A DNA stretch of 64,000 nucleotides from an uncultured Oscillospiraceae bacterium (GCA_947522735.1 CANNTZ010000003.1:17368-81367), one strand, 5' to 3'; positions 34,549-43,989 are shown, numbered from the stretch's first letter. The notes: a model not told the origin generated them from the letters alone. Translations and numbers: made by a program.

Positions 34549-36303
34549 TCACGCAAGCTCCGAAGCGCTGAGCTGTGATGTGGCAATCTCGCGGTACATC
34601 CGGCAGCTCTGCATCAGTTCCTCATGGGTTCCCACGCCGGCAATCTCGCCGTGCTCCAGAACAATGATCTTGTCGGCGTGGCGTATCGTGCTGATGCGCT
34701 GGGCGACGATGATCTTTGTGGTTTCGTGAAGCTGCCGACTCAGTCCTTCCCGCAGCTTTGCGTCCGTGCGGTAATCCAGTGCGGAGAAGGAATCGTCAAA
34801 AATCAGGATCTCCGGCTCTCTTGCCAGCGCGCGGGCAATCGAGATGCGCTGCTTTTGTCCGCCGGACACATTGCGCCCAAGCTGAGCGATCTCATATTCC
34901 GTACCCTCCGGCAGCTTGTCCACAAACTCCTTCGCCCTCGACAGCTCAACCGCACGGTTCAACTCCGCATCATCGGCAGCGGCGGCGCTTTCCCCGAAAA
35001 ACACATTCTCCCGGATTGTCCCGGAGAACAGAACGGCCTTCTGCGTCACATAGCCCAGCTTGTCGTACAGCGCGTCAAAGGTGTAGTCCTTCACATTGAC
35101 GCCGTCCACCAGAACCTCGCCCTCCGTTGCGTCGTAGAAGCGGGGAATCAGGCTGACCAGCGTGGTCTTGCCGCTGCCGGTGGCGCCGATGATGGCCAGC
35201 GTCTCGCCCTTGTTCACCTTGAAATCAATATCTGTCAGCTCGTCCGCCGAAGCGTGGGGATACCGGAAGGATACATTCCGAAATTCCACCGTTCCGGTCT
35301 CCTTTCCGCTCTGCACGCTGCCCTCGCGGATGGAAGCCTTGCGCTCCAGCACCTCATTGATACGCTCCGCAGAGACCTGCGCCTGGGGCAGCATCAGAAA
35401 GATCATCGCCAGCATCGTGAACGCCATTACGATATAGGTCGCATAGGTGCTGAACACAAGCACCTCGCTGAACATCGTCAGCCGTGCCGCCGTGTCTGCG
35501 GCCGCAATATTGTTGACAAGTGCGGCGCCCACCCAGTAAATCGCAAGCGCCAGCCCGTTCATGCCCAGCGTCATGGTCGGCGACACTATGGCAAACAGCT
35601 TCTGGTTCTTCATCTGCAAATTCATCATGTCGCGGCTGGGCGTATCGAACTTTTCGTTCTGATATTCTTCCGCGTTGAAGGCGTGTACCACATTGATGCC
35701 GGTCAGATTTTCCCGCGCGACGCGGTTTATCTTATCCGTCAGCTTCTGAACGATGCGAAAGCGCGGGATGCACAGCCCCATGACCGCCAGCAGCGTCACA
35801 AAGAGCACGATGACGAAGGCTGCTGTCACGGCAGACAGCTCCCGGCTCTTGCCGAGAATCTTGATGATCGCCCATACTGCCATAATGGGCGCCTTTATCA
35901 TCATTTGCAAACCCATTGCAACGATCATCTGAATCTGGGTGATATCGTTGGTTGTTCTTGTAATCAGGCTGGGGACGGAGAAATCCTGCATCTCCTCGCT
36001 TCCGACATCCATCACGTGATGAAACAGCTTGTCCCGGACGGCAAAGCTGAATCCGGACGCGGTCTTGGCTGCAAGATATCCGCAGGCGATGGCAAGCACT
36101 GCGCTGGCCGTCGTGCAGCCCAGCATTTTCAGTCCGACATTCGCGATGTCTGCCGTGGTGCCGGAGGTTTTTATCAGCATCGTCAACTCGGTCATATAGT
36201 CCGGCAGACGCAGATCAAAATAGATCTGGATCACCACAAACACCAGACAGAGCATCGCCATCCACTTTTCTCTGCGGCGCATATTTTTCAAAAGCTTAAA
36301 CAC
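34549..36303 (-). CDS. ABC exporter half (first of a pair)
   Basis: A 584-residue fused permease-ATPase with Walker A GATGSGKTT and signature VSGGQKQRISIARAL. Walker B reads ILIFDDSFSALD: the catalytic glutamate is aspartate, the mark of the degenerate site in heterodimeric exporters such as BmrCD or LmrCD. The GTG at 36303 follows AGGGGA by about 6 nt and lies 3 bp after the MarR stop. A MarR gene directly in front of an exporter pair is a common drug- or bile-inducible arrangement. Confidence 0.92.
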   Translation of the reverse strand: MFKLLKNMRRREKWMAMLCLVFVVIQIYFDLRLPDYMTELTMLIKTSGTTADIANVGLKMLGCTTASAVLAIACGYLAAKTASGFSFAVRDKLFHHVMDVGSEEMQDFSVPSLITRTTNDITQIQMIVAMGLQMMIKAPIMAVWAIIKILGKSRELSAVTAAFVIVLFVTLLAVMGLCIPRFRIVQKLTDKINRVARENLTGINVVHAFNAEEYQNEKFDTPSRDMMNLQMKNQKLFAIVSPTMTLGMNGLALAIYWVGAALVNNIAAADTAARLTMFSEVLVFSTYATYIVMAFTMLAMIFLMLPQAQVSAERINEVLERKASIREGSVQSGKETGTVEFRNVSFRYPHASADELTDIDFKVNKGETLAIIGATGSGKTTLVSLIPRFYDATEGEVLVDGVNVKDYTFDALYDKLGYVTQKAVLFSGTIRENVFFGESAAAADDAELNRAVELSRAKEFVDKLPEGTEYEIAQLGRNVSGGQKQRISIARALAREPEILIFDDSFSALDYRTDAKLREGLSRQLHETTKIIVAQRISTIRHADKIIVLEHGEIAGVGTHEELMQSCRMYREIATSQLSASELA

Positions 36304-36306
36304 GGT

Positions 36307-36780
36307 TTATCCCCTATCTTCCGCTAAAATTCCGTTTTTGCGAATCTCTTCAGCATTTTCGCCCAGCACGGTCAAGCATTTATGGAACACCTTGATATCC
36401 TCCTCAGACAATCCGATGAGCAGCTCCCGTGCAAAGCACTTTTGAAGCTCCCTGCCCTGTTCAATAATGGCTGATGCTTTCTCTGTGCAGACAAGCTGCG
36501 TCTTTCTGCGATCTCCGGGATAGCTTTGCCGCAGAAGCAGGCCTTCATTGACAAGCCTGTCGATGTGGACGGACACAATCCCGGCTTTTAGCCCACGACA
36601 GAGGCAAAGCTCCTTCGCTGTTCCGTTCTCTGGATTATTGGAGAAAAACATCAGAATATCGACGGCCATCGGTGGAAGCCCCGTCTCTTTGCAGATTGGC
36701 TGTAGCACAGCGTGATAAGCTTCAATCAGCCGATTTGCATTGCCAAATATCATGGATGCAGTAAAAGCAGAATCACTCAT
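36307..36780 (-). CDS. MarR family transcriptional regulator
   Basis: A 157-residue winged-helix protein. LPPMAVDILMFFSNNPENG begins the DNA-binding domain, ELCLCRGLKAGIVSVHIDRL is the recognition helix and YPGDRRKTQLVCTEK the wing. MarR proteins usually repress their own operon and let go on binding an amphipathic compound. The start at 36780 follows GAGGGA by 7 nt; a start five codons earlier is less likely. It heads the six-gene operon to the bile salt hydrolase. A dyad, ATATTTCAATAT, at the start site is a candidate operator. Confidence 0.92.
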   Translation of the reverse strand: MSDSAFTASMIFGNANRLIEAYHAVLQPICKETGLPPMAVDILMFFSNNPENGTAKELCLCRGLKAGIVSVHIDRLVNEGLLLRQSYPGDRRKTQLVCTEKASAIIEQGRELQKCFARELLIGLSEEDIKVFHKCLTVLGENAEEIRKNGILAEDRG

Positions 36781-36808
36781 TGAGATTTCCCTCATTCTAT
36801 AAAGTCTA

Positions 36809-36857
36809 ATATTGAAATATCTATTATTAGTATAATAACATCCTGTGATGCTGTCAA
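36809..36857 (-). promoter_or_regulatory. Promoter and candidate MarR operator of the exporter-FtsH-BSH operon
   Basis: On the minus strand TTGACA (36857-36852), exactly 17 nt, and TATACT (36834-36829). The dyad ATATT-TC-AATAT (36820-36809) sits at the expected start point, where a bound MarR dimer would block polymerase. Confidence 0.8.
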
Positions 36858-37296
36858 TATGCGAATTATAAATATTCTATGAATCCCTGTGTTGGATGGA
36901 ACACAATTCCGTCACGATCGTCGGGGCGATAGCAAAGCAGCGGTATCGTCCTTCTGTTTGCCGTCGGGTTTTGCAAGGCCGATCGTTTCATCCGCCGAAA
37001 AACGCTGTCCAAAAGAGCGAGAGATCAGTTTATGAAGCCTTATATAGAATTTCTGCGGTTATAAAACTCAATCCACACCGGCCGATACTCGTCATTTTCT
37101 CATGGGTCTATATTTTAGCTAACCAAATAGTTTCTACTAAAATCTAAAAAAAATTCAGCCCCGTTGTAAAATTTTTGATTTACGACGGGCTTTGTGGTGT
37201 AATGCAATCCTCTTAAACAAGGGTGCAACTGAATACTTGACAGTGCCCTACATCACTTGACAAAATCAATTATTTAATTTAGATACAAAAACCGAC
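36858..37296. other. Gene-free stretch at the other edge of the bile-linked operon
   Basis: No supported gene. The 83-codon plus-strand frame at 36896-37147 lacks a Shine-Dalgarno and family features. AT content rises sharply after 37070. A terminator-like hairpin facing the minus strand (37146-37191) and two TTGACA boxes (in tacttgacag and cacttgacaa, near 37238 and 37257) without convincing -10 boxes are the only signals. With 28624-29344 it brackets the operon, but I see no matching repeats at the two edges. Confidence 0.5.
37146..37191 (-). terminator. Intrinsic terminator (minus strand)
   Basis: AGCCC(C)GTTGTAAA (37157-37170) pairs with TTTACGACGGGCT (37179-37191) with one bulge and one wobble. 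On the minus strand it is followed by GAA and eight T. It is a second stop for the peptide-transporter operon. Confidence 0.7.
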
Positions 37297-37328
37297 TTGG
37301 GGCGCCCTCCTTACGGGGGGCGCCCCAA
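37297..37328 (-). terminator. Terminator of the peptide-transporter operon
   Basis: A perfect 11-bp GC-rich stem (TTGGGGCGCCC at 37297-37307 with 37318-37328) and a 10-nt loop. On the minus strand GTCGG and then TTTTTG follow. It lies about 55 nt after the ApbE-like stop codon. Confidence 0.7.
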
Positions 37329-37381
37329 AATGTCTCCTGTTTTTTACATTTTGTCCTTGTGTGGCGGCCAAGCCTCCTGCT

Positions 37382-38587
37382 CTATCTGCCGAAGCCGGCT
37401 GGGCTGCTGTAAAAAGAGCCGTCCCAAAAGGCACAGACGATCGCACAATCCAACCTATCCGCAATATCGCAGACCGCTTCGCGGCTTGCCGCATTGTACA
37501 GCGCCACGTTCGCATAGCACGCGTCCGCGAGGCTGCCGTCATACCGCACTGCACAGCTTGCTTCGAGCACCTCCGCAAACTCACCCGTTGCCGTCACAAA
37601 GCACGGGTGTCGGTGCAGAGCTTTGCCGTCCTTCTCGAACGTGTGATACATCACCTCGCCGTCGCTCATCGCAAACGAACGGAACACGCTGCACGCTGAG
37701 CCCGGCTCCGACGGCGTCCTTGCCGCCTGAGTAATCTGCCCGTCCTTCAACGCGTACATGCAATATTCACCGCCCACGTGTGCGGAAAGCGACAGAGTAA
37801 GCCCGCTGTCGGAGCTGATATAGCCGTTACCAAAGCCGCTGCGCTCCAGCTCGTCTCGAGCTATCGTGATGCGATACGCCTCCGAGAGCAGATTCAAATC
37901 CAGCACGCCGCCGTTGAATCCGTTTTCATCCAGAAAGGCTCGGTATTCCGGCGAGATCCACAGCTCCACCGAATGCTCCGACTCATCGAACCTGAGCTCG
38001 AAGTGTTCGAGCTTCGCCGTCTCCTCGGCAAGGCGTTTCAGGCGCCGCGCCATCTTCCCGTTGTTCGCCGGGTCAAACTCTGTCGCGTCGTCCAGCGAGA
38101 GAATGCTGTTCCACTCGCTATAGAGCGCGCCCGCAAACATGTTGTAGCCGCACCGCTCTCGCGTCTTGTTCAGCGCATCGCGCAAAACATTGTAAAGCTC
38201 CTCGCCGACCTGCACCTTTTTCCCCGCCGATGCGTTCAATGTCGCAATGTTGGCGTAGCCCTCGTACTCCGTCTCGGCGTCGAGCAGCTTATATGCGCGC
38301 AGCAACGCCGTGCCGTACACGTCTTTCAACTGGTTGAGCTGTACGCCAATCTCGTTGCTGCCGCCCTCCATATAATACAGAAAGGTGACGCCTGTGGCGT
38401 ACTGCTGGGCGTCGTCGCTGCTGGCGGGCTTAATCTCGTAATAGCCCTCTTTCTTGTGTATCAACTGCGCCACGCCGTAGCCAATTCCGCCGAGCGCCAG
38501 CGCCAGTGCCAGAATAAAACAGACAACCCGCAGCTTCACATGTGAGGTGCTGACCTCGATGGTATCCAGTTCGTTGTCTCTAAACAT
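37382..38587 (-). CDS. Membrane-anchored, ApbE-like protein (degenerate)
   Basis: A 401-residue protein with one N-terminal membrane helix (about residues 18-44, VVCFILALALALGGIGYGVA) and a large outer domain. The order of segments recalls ApbE flavin transferases: ETEYEGYANIATLNAS, then VQVGEELYNVLRDALNKT, and near the end HPCFVTATGEFAEVLEAS and GSLADACYANVALYNA. However, the conserved ApbE HIIDP-x-TG and metal residues are not kept, so enzymatic activity is doubtful. It follows the OppF-like gene after 61 bp, a gap holding the 8-bp hairpin ACCAATCG/CGATTGGT. It ends the transporter operon, suggesting a role tied to peptide uptake. The assignment is tentative. Confidence 0.55.
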   Translation of the reverse strand: MFRDNELDTIEVSTSHVKLRVVCFILALALALGGIGYGVAQLIHKKEGYYEIKPASSDDAQQYATGVTFLYYMEGGSNEIGVQLNQLKDVYGTALLRAYKLLDAETEYEGYANIATLNASAGKKVQVGEELYNVLRDALNKTRERCGYNMFAGALYSEWNSILSLDDATEFDPANNGKMARRLKRLAEETAKLEHFELRFDESEHSVELWISPEYRAFLDENGFNGGVLDLNLLSEAYRITIARDELERSGFGNGYISSDSGLTLSLSAHVGGEYCMYALKDGQITQAARTPSEPGSACSVFRSFAMSDGEVMYHTFEKDGKALHRHPCFVTATGEFAEVLEASCAVRYDGSLADACYANVALYNAASREAVCDIADRLDCAIVCAFWDGSFYSSPAGFGR

Positions 38588-38648
38588 AAAATTATCCTTA
38601 TAACAAACATAACCAATCGCCCTGAACGATTGGTCATGTCCTTGTCAC

Positions 38649-39605
38649 TTATTTCCCAAAGCGAATTTCCTTGTATTTGGCAATCTCGGACTCGCTGCCA
38701 AAGATCATGTGGCCGTTTCCGATATCCACAAGGCTGGGCTGCTCGGTGGAATAATCGTGAACCGCCGGGTCGTAAACGAATAGCGTTTTCTTCTTTTCGA
38801 TTATCGGATCCGGCACCGGGATTGCGGAGATAAGGGATTTGGTATACGGGTGGAGCGGATATTTAAACAGCTCCTCCGTCTCGGCGATCTCCATAATGCG
38901 CCCCTTGTAGATAACGACTATGCGGTCGCTGATGAAGCGGACGATGGAGAGGTCGTGCGCAATGAAGAGGTAGGTCAATCCGCGCTCCTGCTGAAATTTT
39001 TTGAGCAGGTTGAGCACCTGCGCCCTGATGGAGACGTCGAGTGCGGAGATCGGCTCGTCGGCGACGATGAACTCCGGCTCCATTACGAGCGACCTTGCAA
39101 GGCCGATGCGCTGGCGCTGACCGCCGGAAAATTCGTGCGGATAACGCGTCAGATGCTCCGGGAGCAGGCCGACCTCGCGGGTGATTTTCTCAATCTTGGC
39201 TATCCTTTCCTTCTCATCCTTGTAGAGATGGAAGTTGTAAAGGCCCTCCGAGATGATATATTCGATGGTGGCGCGCTCGTTCAGTGAAGCCGCCGGATCC
39301 TGAAAGATCATCTGAATCTTGCGGATAACCTTGCGGTCCTCTCCACGTGAAAGCTTGCCGGAGATTTTCTTGCCGTCATAATATATCGCGCCCGCGGAGC
39401 AGGGATTGATACGCACAATGGCGCGTCCGATGGTGGTTTTGCCCGAACCTGATTCGCCGACCAGTGAGAGAGTCTCGCCCTTGTAGATGTCAAAGCTTAC
39501 GTTGTCGACCGCCTTGAAGGCTTTTCTCCCCTGCTTGAAGACAACGTCCAGATTCTGGATAGATAGTAATACCTTTTTTTCGTTATTCACGTTGCTGTTA
39601 TCCAT
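38649..39605 (-). CDS. Peptide ABC importer ATPase, OppF/DppF type
   Basis: A 318-residue ATPase of normal length: Walker [11 protein letters not shown]-loop [16 protein letters not shown], signature [15 protein letters not shown], Walker [13 protein letters not shown], and the oligopeptide C-terminal extension ([19 protein letters not shown]). It pairs with the enlarged OppD-like subunit encoded just before it to drive the importer. The start at 39605 follows GAGGAGG by about 6 nt; the Shine-Dalgarno overlaps the end of the preceding gene, whose stop is 11 bp upstream. Confidence 0.93.
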   Translation of the reverse strand: MDNSNVNNEKKVLLSIQNLDVVFKQGRKAFKAVDNVSFDIYKGETLSLVGESGSGKTTIGRAIVRINPCSAGAIYYDGKKISGKLSRGEDRKVIRKIQMIFQDPAASLNERATIEYIISEGLYNFHLYKDEKERIAKIEKITREVGLLPEHLTRYPHEFSGGQRQRIGLARSLVMEPEFIVADEPISALDVSIRAQVLNLLKKFQQERGLTYLFIAHDLSIVRFISDRIVVIYKGRIMEIAETEELFKYPLHPYTKSLISAIPVPDPIIEKKKTLFVYDPAVHDYSTEQPSLVDIGNGHMIFGSESEIAKYKEIRFGK

Positions 39606-39616
39606 ACGCTGCCTCC

Positions 39617-41413
39617 TCACTCCCCAAAGTCCACATAAGCTTCAGTCATCTTCTCATGCAGATTCTGGATATTTGCGGGAACCTCCGTCTTCGGCGCTCT
39701 CGGGTCGAGCAGCCATGTTTTCGCCCAATGCGTCGGGCTCACCTGGAACACAGGCGGCTCCTCGACAAGGTCGATGGCCATTGCATACTTGTTGCGCGGA
39801 GCGAAGGCGTCTCCGATAATCTTGTTGTAAAGGGATGGCGGTGTGCCGGGTATCGAAAACAGCTCGGTTCCCTTTTGCGCAAGCTGTGGCAGGGAAGATA
39901 GCAGCGCCCACGTGTATGGATGGCGCGGCTCGTAGAATATCTCCTCGACGGTGCCGACCTCGACTATCTGGCCGCCGTAGAGCACCGCAACGCGCTCGGC
40001 AACGTTCGCAACAACGCCAAGGTCGTGGGTGATATAGACGGTGGTGAAGCCAAGCTCCTGCTGGAGCTCCTTTATCAGCCTGATGATCTGCGCCTGAATG
40101 GTGACGTCCAAAGCGGTTGTCGGCTCGTCGCAGATGAGTATCTTAGGCTGGCAGGAAAGTGCGATGGCGATAACGATACGCTGGCGCATACCGCCCGAAT
40201 ATTCAAACGGATAATCGTTGAAGCGCTTTTCCGGGTCGGGGATGCCAACCTTGGTCATTATATCGATGGTACGTCTCTTTGCCTCTGCTGTGGAGCACCT
40301 CTGGTGCTTGAGGATGACGGTCATGATCTGCTTGCCGATGGTGATGACCGGGTTCAGCGAGGTCATTGGGTCCTGGAAAACGGTCGCAATACGACATCCG
40401 CGGATCTGCTGCCAGTCGTTGGTATACTTGACCTTGGCGCAGTCGATGATGGCGTAGCCGTGGATTACGCCGTTTTCCTCGTCGATCGAGCGGAACTCGA
40501 CGCGGAACGCAACCGATTCAAAGATCCTGTTGAGCACCTTCGGATTCTTCAGATCCTCGCCGGTGCTCATCGCGAGCTTGAACGCGCGGTTGAGCTTGTT
40601 GATGAATACAATCTGTGAGCGGAGCGGATAGCGCCCGATAGAGAGCAGTATCTCATAGCCGATGATTTTGTTGCGCTCGATGGTCTCGTCGGAGAGGCCG
40701 TAGGGATTGCCCTGCTTGTCCTGGACGGCGATTTTCTCACGGCGCTTTGCCAGCAGCTCGGCAAGCTTCTTCCTGTCGGCGCTGATGCGCGCGGCGTCGT
40801 GCCTGTAGCTGTTGCGGTGCTCCTTAATGAACGCCTTGTGCTCGCTCTCGAGCTTGTTTTTATCGTTGGTGAGCGCGGCTATCTTCGCCTTTGTCACCTC
40901 TATCTCGGCGGCGTCGTGCTTTTTGTCGAGCGTCCAGAGATAGTTGTTGGTATCGACGATGTTGTCGTTGAGCGTCTTGAGCTTTTTATCGTATTCGAGC
41001 TGAGCCTCTTCGGAGATGGTCTTGGCGCCCTCAATCTCCTTCAGCTTTGCGCGGTAGGCCAAAAATTCGGCGCTGCCGCGTTCAAGACGGGAATTTTTGT
41101 TCAGCATGTCGGTGACGTAGCTGAGCATACGGCGATTGCGCGAGGTCAGGCGCACGTCGGTTTTGGATATCTCGTCATCGGAGAATACGATGCTGCCGTT
41201 GGAGATGAAGCCGTTGGATTCGAGCATACCTGCAAAGGTTTTGGTGAGCACCGACTTGCCAGAGCCGGACTCGCCGACGATGGCGAGCGACTCGTTTTCG
41301 TAGATATCGAGCGATACGTTGCGTATCGCGGAGAGTATCCTTCCTCTGACGTTAAACTTAACGTCCACGTTTTTCAGTGAGAGGAGGACTTTTTTATCGT
41401 TCATTTCAGCCAT
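39617..41413 (-). CDS. Peptide ABC importer ATPase, OppD type, with a large internal insertion
   Basis: A 598-residue ATPase; OppD proteins are usually about 330-350. Walker A is GESGSGKS (48-55), but the Q-loop [10 protein letters not shown] begins only at 346, where about 50-60 residues would be normal. The extra 235 residues or so (about 88-325) are rich in K, E, L and A and look largely coiled-coil ([38 protein letters not shown]). After it the protein is normal: [27 protein letters not shown] and the [12 protein letters not shown] extension. GAGGTGAGAGA precedes the ATG. The frame is intact, so the insertion is real, not an artefact. Confidence 0.92.
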   Translation of the reverse strand: MAEMNDKKVLLSLKNVDVKFNVRGRILSAIRNVSLDIYENESLAIVGESGSGKSVLTKTFAGMLESNGFISNGSIVFSDDEISKTDVRLTSRNRRMLSYVTDMLNKNSRLERGSAEFLAYRAKLKEIEGAKTISEEAQLEYDKKLKTLNDNIVDTNNYLWTLDKKHDAAEIEVTKAKIAALTNDKNKLESEHKAFIKEHRNSYRHDAARISADRKKLAELLAKRREKIAVQDKQGNPYGLSDETIERNKIIGYEILLSIGRYPLRSQIVFINKLNRAFKLAMSTGEDLKNPKVLNRIFESVAFRVEFRSIDEENGVIHGYAIIDCAKVKYTNDWQQIRGCRIATVFQDPMTSLNPVITIGKQIMTVILKHQRCSTAEAKRRTIDIMTKVGIPDPEKRFNDYPFEYSGGMRQRIVIAIALSCQPKILICDEPTTALDVTIQAQIIRLIKELQQELGFTTVYITHDLGVVANVAERVAVLYGGQIVEVGTVEEIFYEPRHPYTWALLSSLPQLAQKGTELFSIPGTPPSLYNKIIGDAFAPRNKYAMAIDLVEEPPVFQVSPTHWAKTWLLDPRAPKTEVPANIQNLHEKMTEAYVDFGE

Positions 41414-41425
41414 TCTCTCACCTCA

Positions 41426-42406
41426 TCACATGTGGGTTCTCGGGTCGGACGCATCCGCGAGATTCTGACCCAGAACATAGAGTATAATGGTAATCATTGA
41501 AGCAACCGCAACAGGAGGCCAGAACTCCCACGGGAACACAAGGAAGGAGGACTGCGCCTGCTGGATCATTCGACCGAGCGACGGCACCGTGGCGCTCAGA
41601 CCTATGCCGATATAGGAGAGGAAAACCTCCATCGAGATATAGGACGGCAGCTCGGTGGCGAGGACGGTGACGATGACGGAGGTCAGGAACGGCAGGATGT
41701 TCTTGGAGACCATTCGCGGGATCGGCGTGCCGAGACAGCGGGATGCCAGCGAATATTCGCGGTCACGGATAATCATGACCTGGTTGCGGAAGAAGTAGGC
41801 GATGCCGAGCCAGCCGGTGACGGTCAGCGCAAAGATGAAGCTCCAGAAGCCTCCTCCGACGATATAGACCAGAACCGATACGACCAGAATATATGGGACG
41901 TTCGCCACGATGTTATAGATGACGAGCATGACGGCGTCCACCCTTTTGGAATAGCCCCAGACAGCGCCCATGATGATGCCGACAAACATATTGATCGCGG
42001 CGCAGATGGTCGCAAGCATCAGAGAGGTGCGTGACGAGGATATTATTCCGTAAAGTATCGAGTTGCCGAGAGCGCCGCTGCCCAGCAGCCATTTGAAGGA
42101 GAAGCCGCCGTAATACGACATTGCGGCTTTGGGGCTGAGATTGAAGGTGCTGACGTCGTTGACGTTCTCATACGCGTCGTATGGCCAGAAGATTGGCATG
42201 ATGAAGGACACCAGCACGATGAGCGCAAAGAGTATGATAAGCACTATATTGAGCTTTTTGCGGAAAAACACGCGGAAAACGGAGTGCCAGTAGGAATAGC
42301 GCGGCGCAATGATCTTCTCGGAATCGATGGCGTCGTGATCTATAAATCTGAACAGCTCGTCCTTGTTTTCGTTGTTGCAGACAGTGGCGTTCTTGATCTC
42401 TTCCAT
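41426..42406 (-). CDS. Peptide ABC importer permease, OppC type
   Basis: A 326-residue inner-membrane permease. A cytosolic N-terminus is followed by the first helix (LNIVLIILFALIVLVSFIMP), an outer loop, and a five-helix core with the coupling loop containing YSLASRCLGTPIPRMVSKNILP (EAA-like). Length is only slightly above the family. Its ATG shares a base with the stop of the preceding permease gene (TAATG), so the two are translated together. Confidence 0.93.
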   Translation of the reverse strand: MEEIKNATVCNNENKDELFRFIDHDAIDSEKIIAPRYSYWHSVFRVFFRKKLNIVLIILFALIVLVSFIMPIFWPYDAYENVNDVSTFNLSPKAAMSYYGGFSFKWLLGSGALGNSILYGIISSSRTSLMLATICAAINMFVGIIMGAVWGYSKRVDAVMLVIYNIVANVPYILVVSVLVYIVGGGFWSFIFALTVTGWLGIAYFFRNQVMIIRDREYSLASRCLGTPIPRMVSKNILPFLTSVIVTVLATELPSYISMEVFLSYIGIGLSATVPSLGRMIQQAQSSFLVFPWEFWPPVAVASMITIILYVLGQNLADASDPRTHM

Positions 42407-43989
42407 TATCTTCCGCCGCCTCCTTCCTCGGAAAGTGAAATTCTCGGGTCATATTTTGCAAGCAGCAGGTCGCCGAGTATCAGCGAGAGGATGGACAGTG
42501 AGGTGTAAAATACCGTGCAGGCCACGATTACGCCGTTGTCGTGCATGTTGATGGCCGTGGTGAGCAGGTTGCCGACGCCGGGGACGGCGTAGACGCGCTC
42601 GGTGATGATAGCACCGGTCAAGCAGCCGAGGATGCTTGCGGGGATGCCGTGGATGAGATAGATCATCGCATTGCGTGAGATGTGGATACGGTAAATCTCA
42701 CGCTCGGAGAGCCCCTCCGCGCGCGCAAACTTGACGTAATCGGAGTTCATCTGGTCGATCATATAGCGGCGCATCCACTTCATCAGGCTGCCGATGGAGG
42801 GCAGCGCAAGGGAGATGGTCGGAAGCACATATGCCAGCACCTTGACCTCGGCGTTTGCGAATTTATACGGCAGACCGAACAGGCTGGTGCCAAGCGCTGC
42901 AAACATGAATATGTACGCCAGCGACGGAACCGCCATGATGAAGATGATGTAGATGTTGCCTATCTGATCCGCAAGCTTATCCTTGCGGCGTGCCATGAGT
43001 ATGCCCAGCGGCAACCCGAGGATATAGGCGATGAACGTAGCGATGAGGCCGATGACAAAGGAGTTTTCGAGCAGCGACAGGCCGGAGTTGCGGTAGCTGT
43101 AGGTAGTATAGTTGTCCGGGAAGCGCGCTGCATCCTCATCGGATATATTCCCCAGCGTGTATGTCAGCGAGTGGAAGTCTATCGCGGTGTCTTCATATTG
43201 ATCCGTCCCGATCATCGACGGATACTGCTGACGCGAGGTCTTCAGCCCTCCCGCCGGAGCGTTGATTACGGTGGTTATCTCGGAGCCGCGGTAGGTGGCG
43301 TAGGAGGTGCCGAGATTGAGGTGCATCCAGTTCTGGTGTATGAACGGGAAACGGTTGTCAAAATACAGCAGGTATTTGTGCTGCGTGCCGGAGCCGACGA
43401 TGGCGAACATACCGGAATAGGGGTCTTTCTCGAAGCGGACATAGCGGTCTGTCAGCGCCTCGTCCTTGACCATCCCGGTCGTCTCAAAGGTTATGAAGTT
43501 CTTCACGTAGTCCCAGAGCCGGTAGAGCACGTTTCTTTCGTTGATTGCAAGCAGATAGCCCTTTCCTCCCGGCTTCAGGTCGCCGTCGGAATATCTCACC
43601 GGGGTCAGATACCTGAAGGTATATCCCTTGGCATAATATTCGTTGAGAAATTCCTTGACAGCCTCGTTGTCTCGATATTGATCCTCTTTCTGAATGACGG
43701 AGTTGTCCCGCTTATAGTCGTCCTGATTGACGTAATCCTCGCCATATACAGCGACGTACTTCGCCTTGAGAAAGGAGGAGTAATCCACATAGGAAAGGTA
43801 TCCGTATTTGGAGTACTGATTGTACTCATAGATCGCTCTGTCGTTGTTGCTCTTCTTGTTCCAGATGTCGTCCGTCTGGAAGATGACGCTGCGCGGTATG
43901 CAGGTGTAGACAAGGAGCATAACGACCATGACCACGACCAGCAGCGAGAAGATAGAGAAGAGTATACGCTTGAGCATGTACTTTTTCAT
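42406..43989 (-). CDS. Peptide ABC importer permease, OppB type, with enlarged extracytoplasmic domain
   Basis: A 527-residue permease; OppB is usually about 305-320. One helix (about residues 8-30) is followed by some 275 residues outside the membrane (31-305, hydrophilic and rich in Tyr and Asp). The ordinary core starts at SFVIGLIATFIAYILGLPLGI and contains the EAA-like loop ARAEGLSEREIYRIHISRNA. In normal OppB the outer loop is about 70 residues, so roughly 200 are added. The domain would face the binding protein, which is itself unusual. Confidence 0.92.
   Translation of the reverse strand: MKKYMLKRILFSIFSLLVVVMVVMLLVYTCIPRSVIFQTDDIWNKKSNNDRAIYEYNQYSKYGYLSYVDYSSFLKAKYVAVYGEDYVNQDDYKRDNSVIQKEDQYRDNEAVKEFLNEYYAKGYTFRYLTPVRYSDGDLKPGGKGYLLAINERNVLYRLWDYVKNFITFETTGMVKDEALTDRYVRFEKDPYSGMFAIVGSGTQHKYLLYFDNRFPFIHQNWMHLNLGTSYATYRGSEITTVINAPAGGLKTSRQQYPSMIGTDQYEDTAIDFHSLTYTLGNISDEDAARFPDNYTTYSYRNSGLSLLENSFVIGLIATFIAYILGLPLGILMARRKDKLADQIGNIYIIFIMAVPSLAYIFMFAALGTSLFGLPYKFANAEVKVLAYVLPTISLALPSIGSLMKWMRRYMIDQMNSDYVKFARAEGLSEREIYRIHISRNAMIYLIHGIPASILGCLTGAIITERVYAVPGVGNLLTTAINMHDNGVIVACTVFYTSLSILSLILGDLLLAKYDPRISLSEEGGGGR

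Noticed and set aside
36896..37147. An 83-codon plus-strand frame beyond the MarR promoter
   Set aside because: No ribosome binding site, uneven codon use and no recognisable domain.
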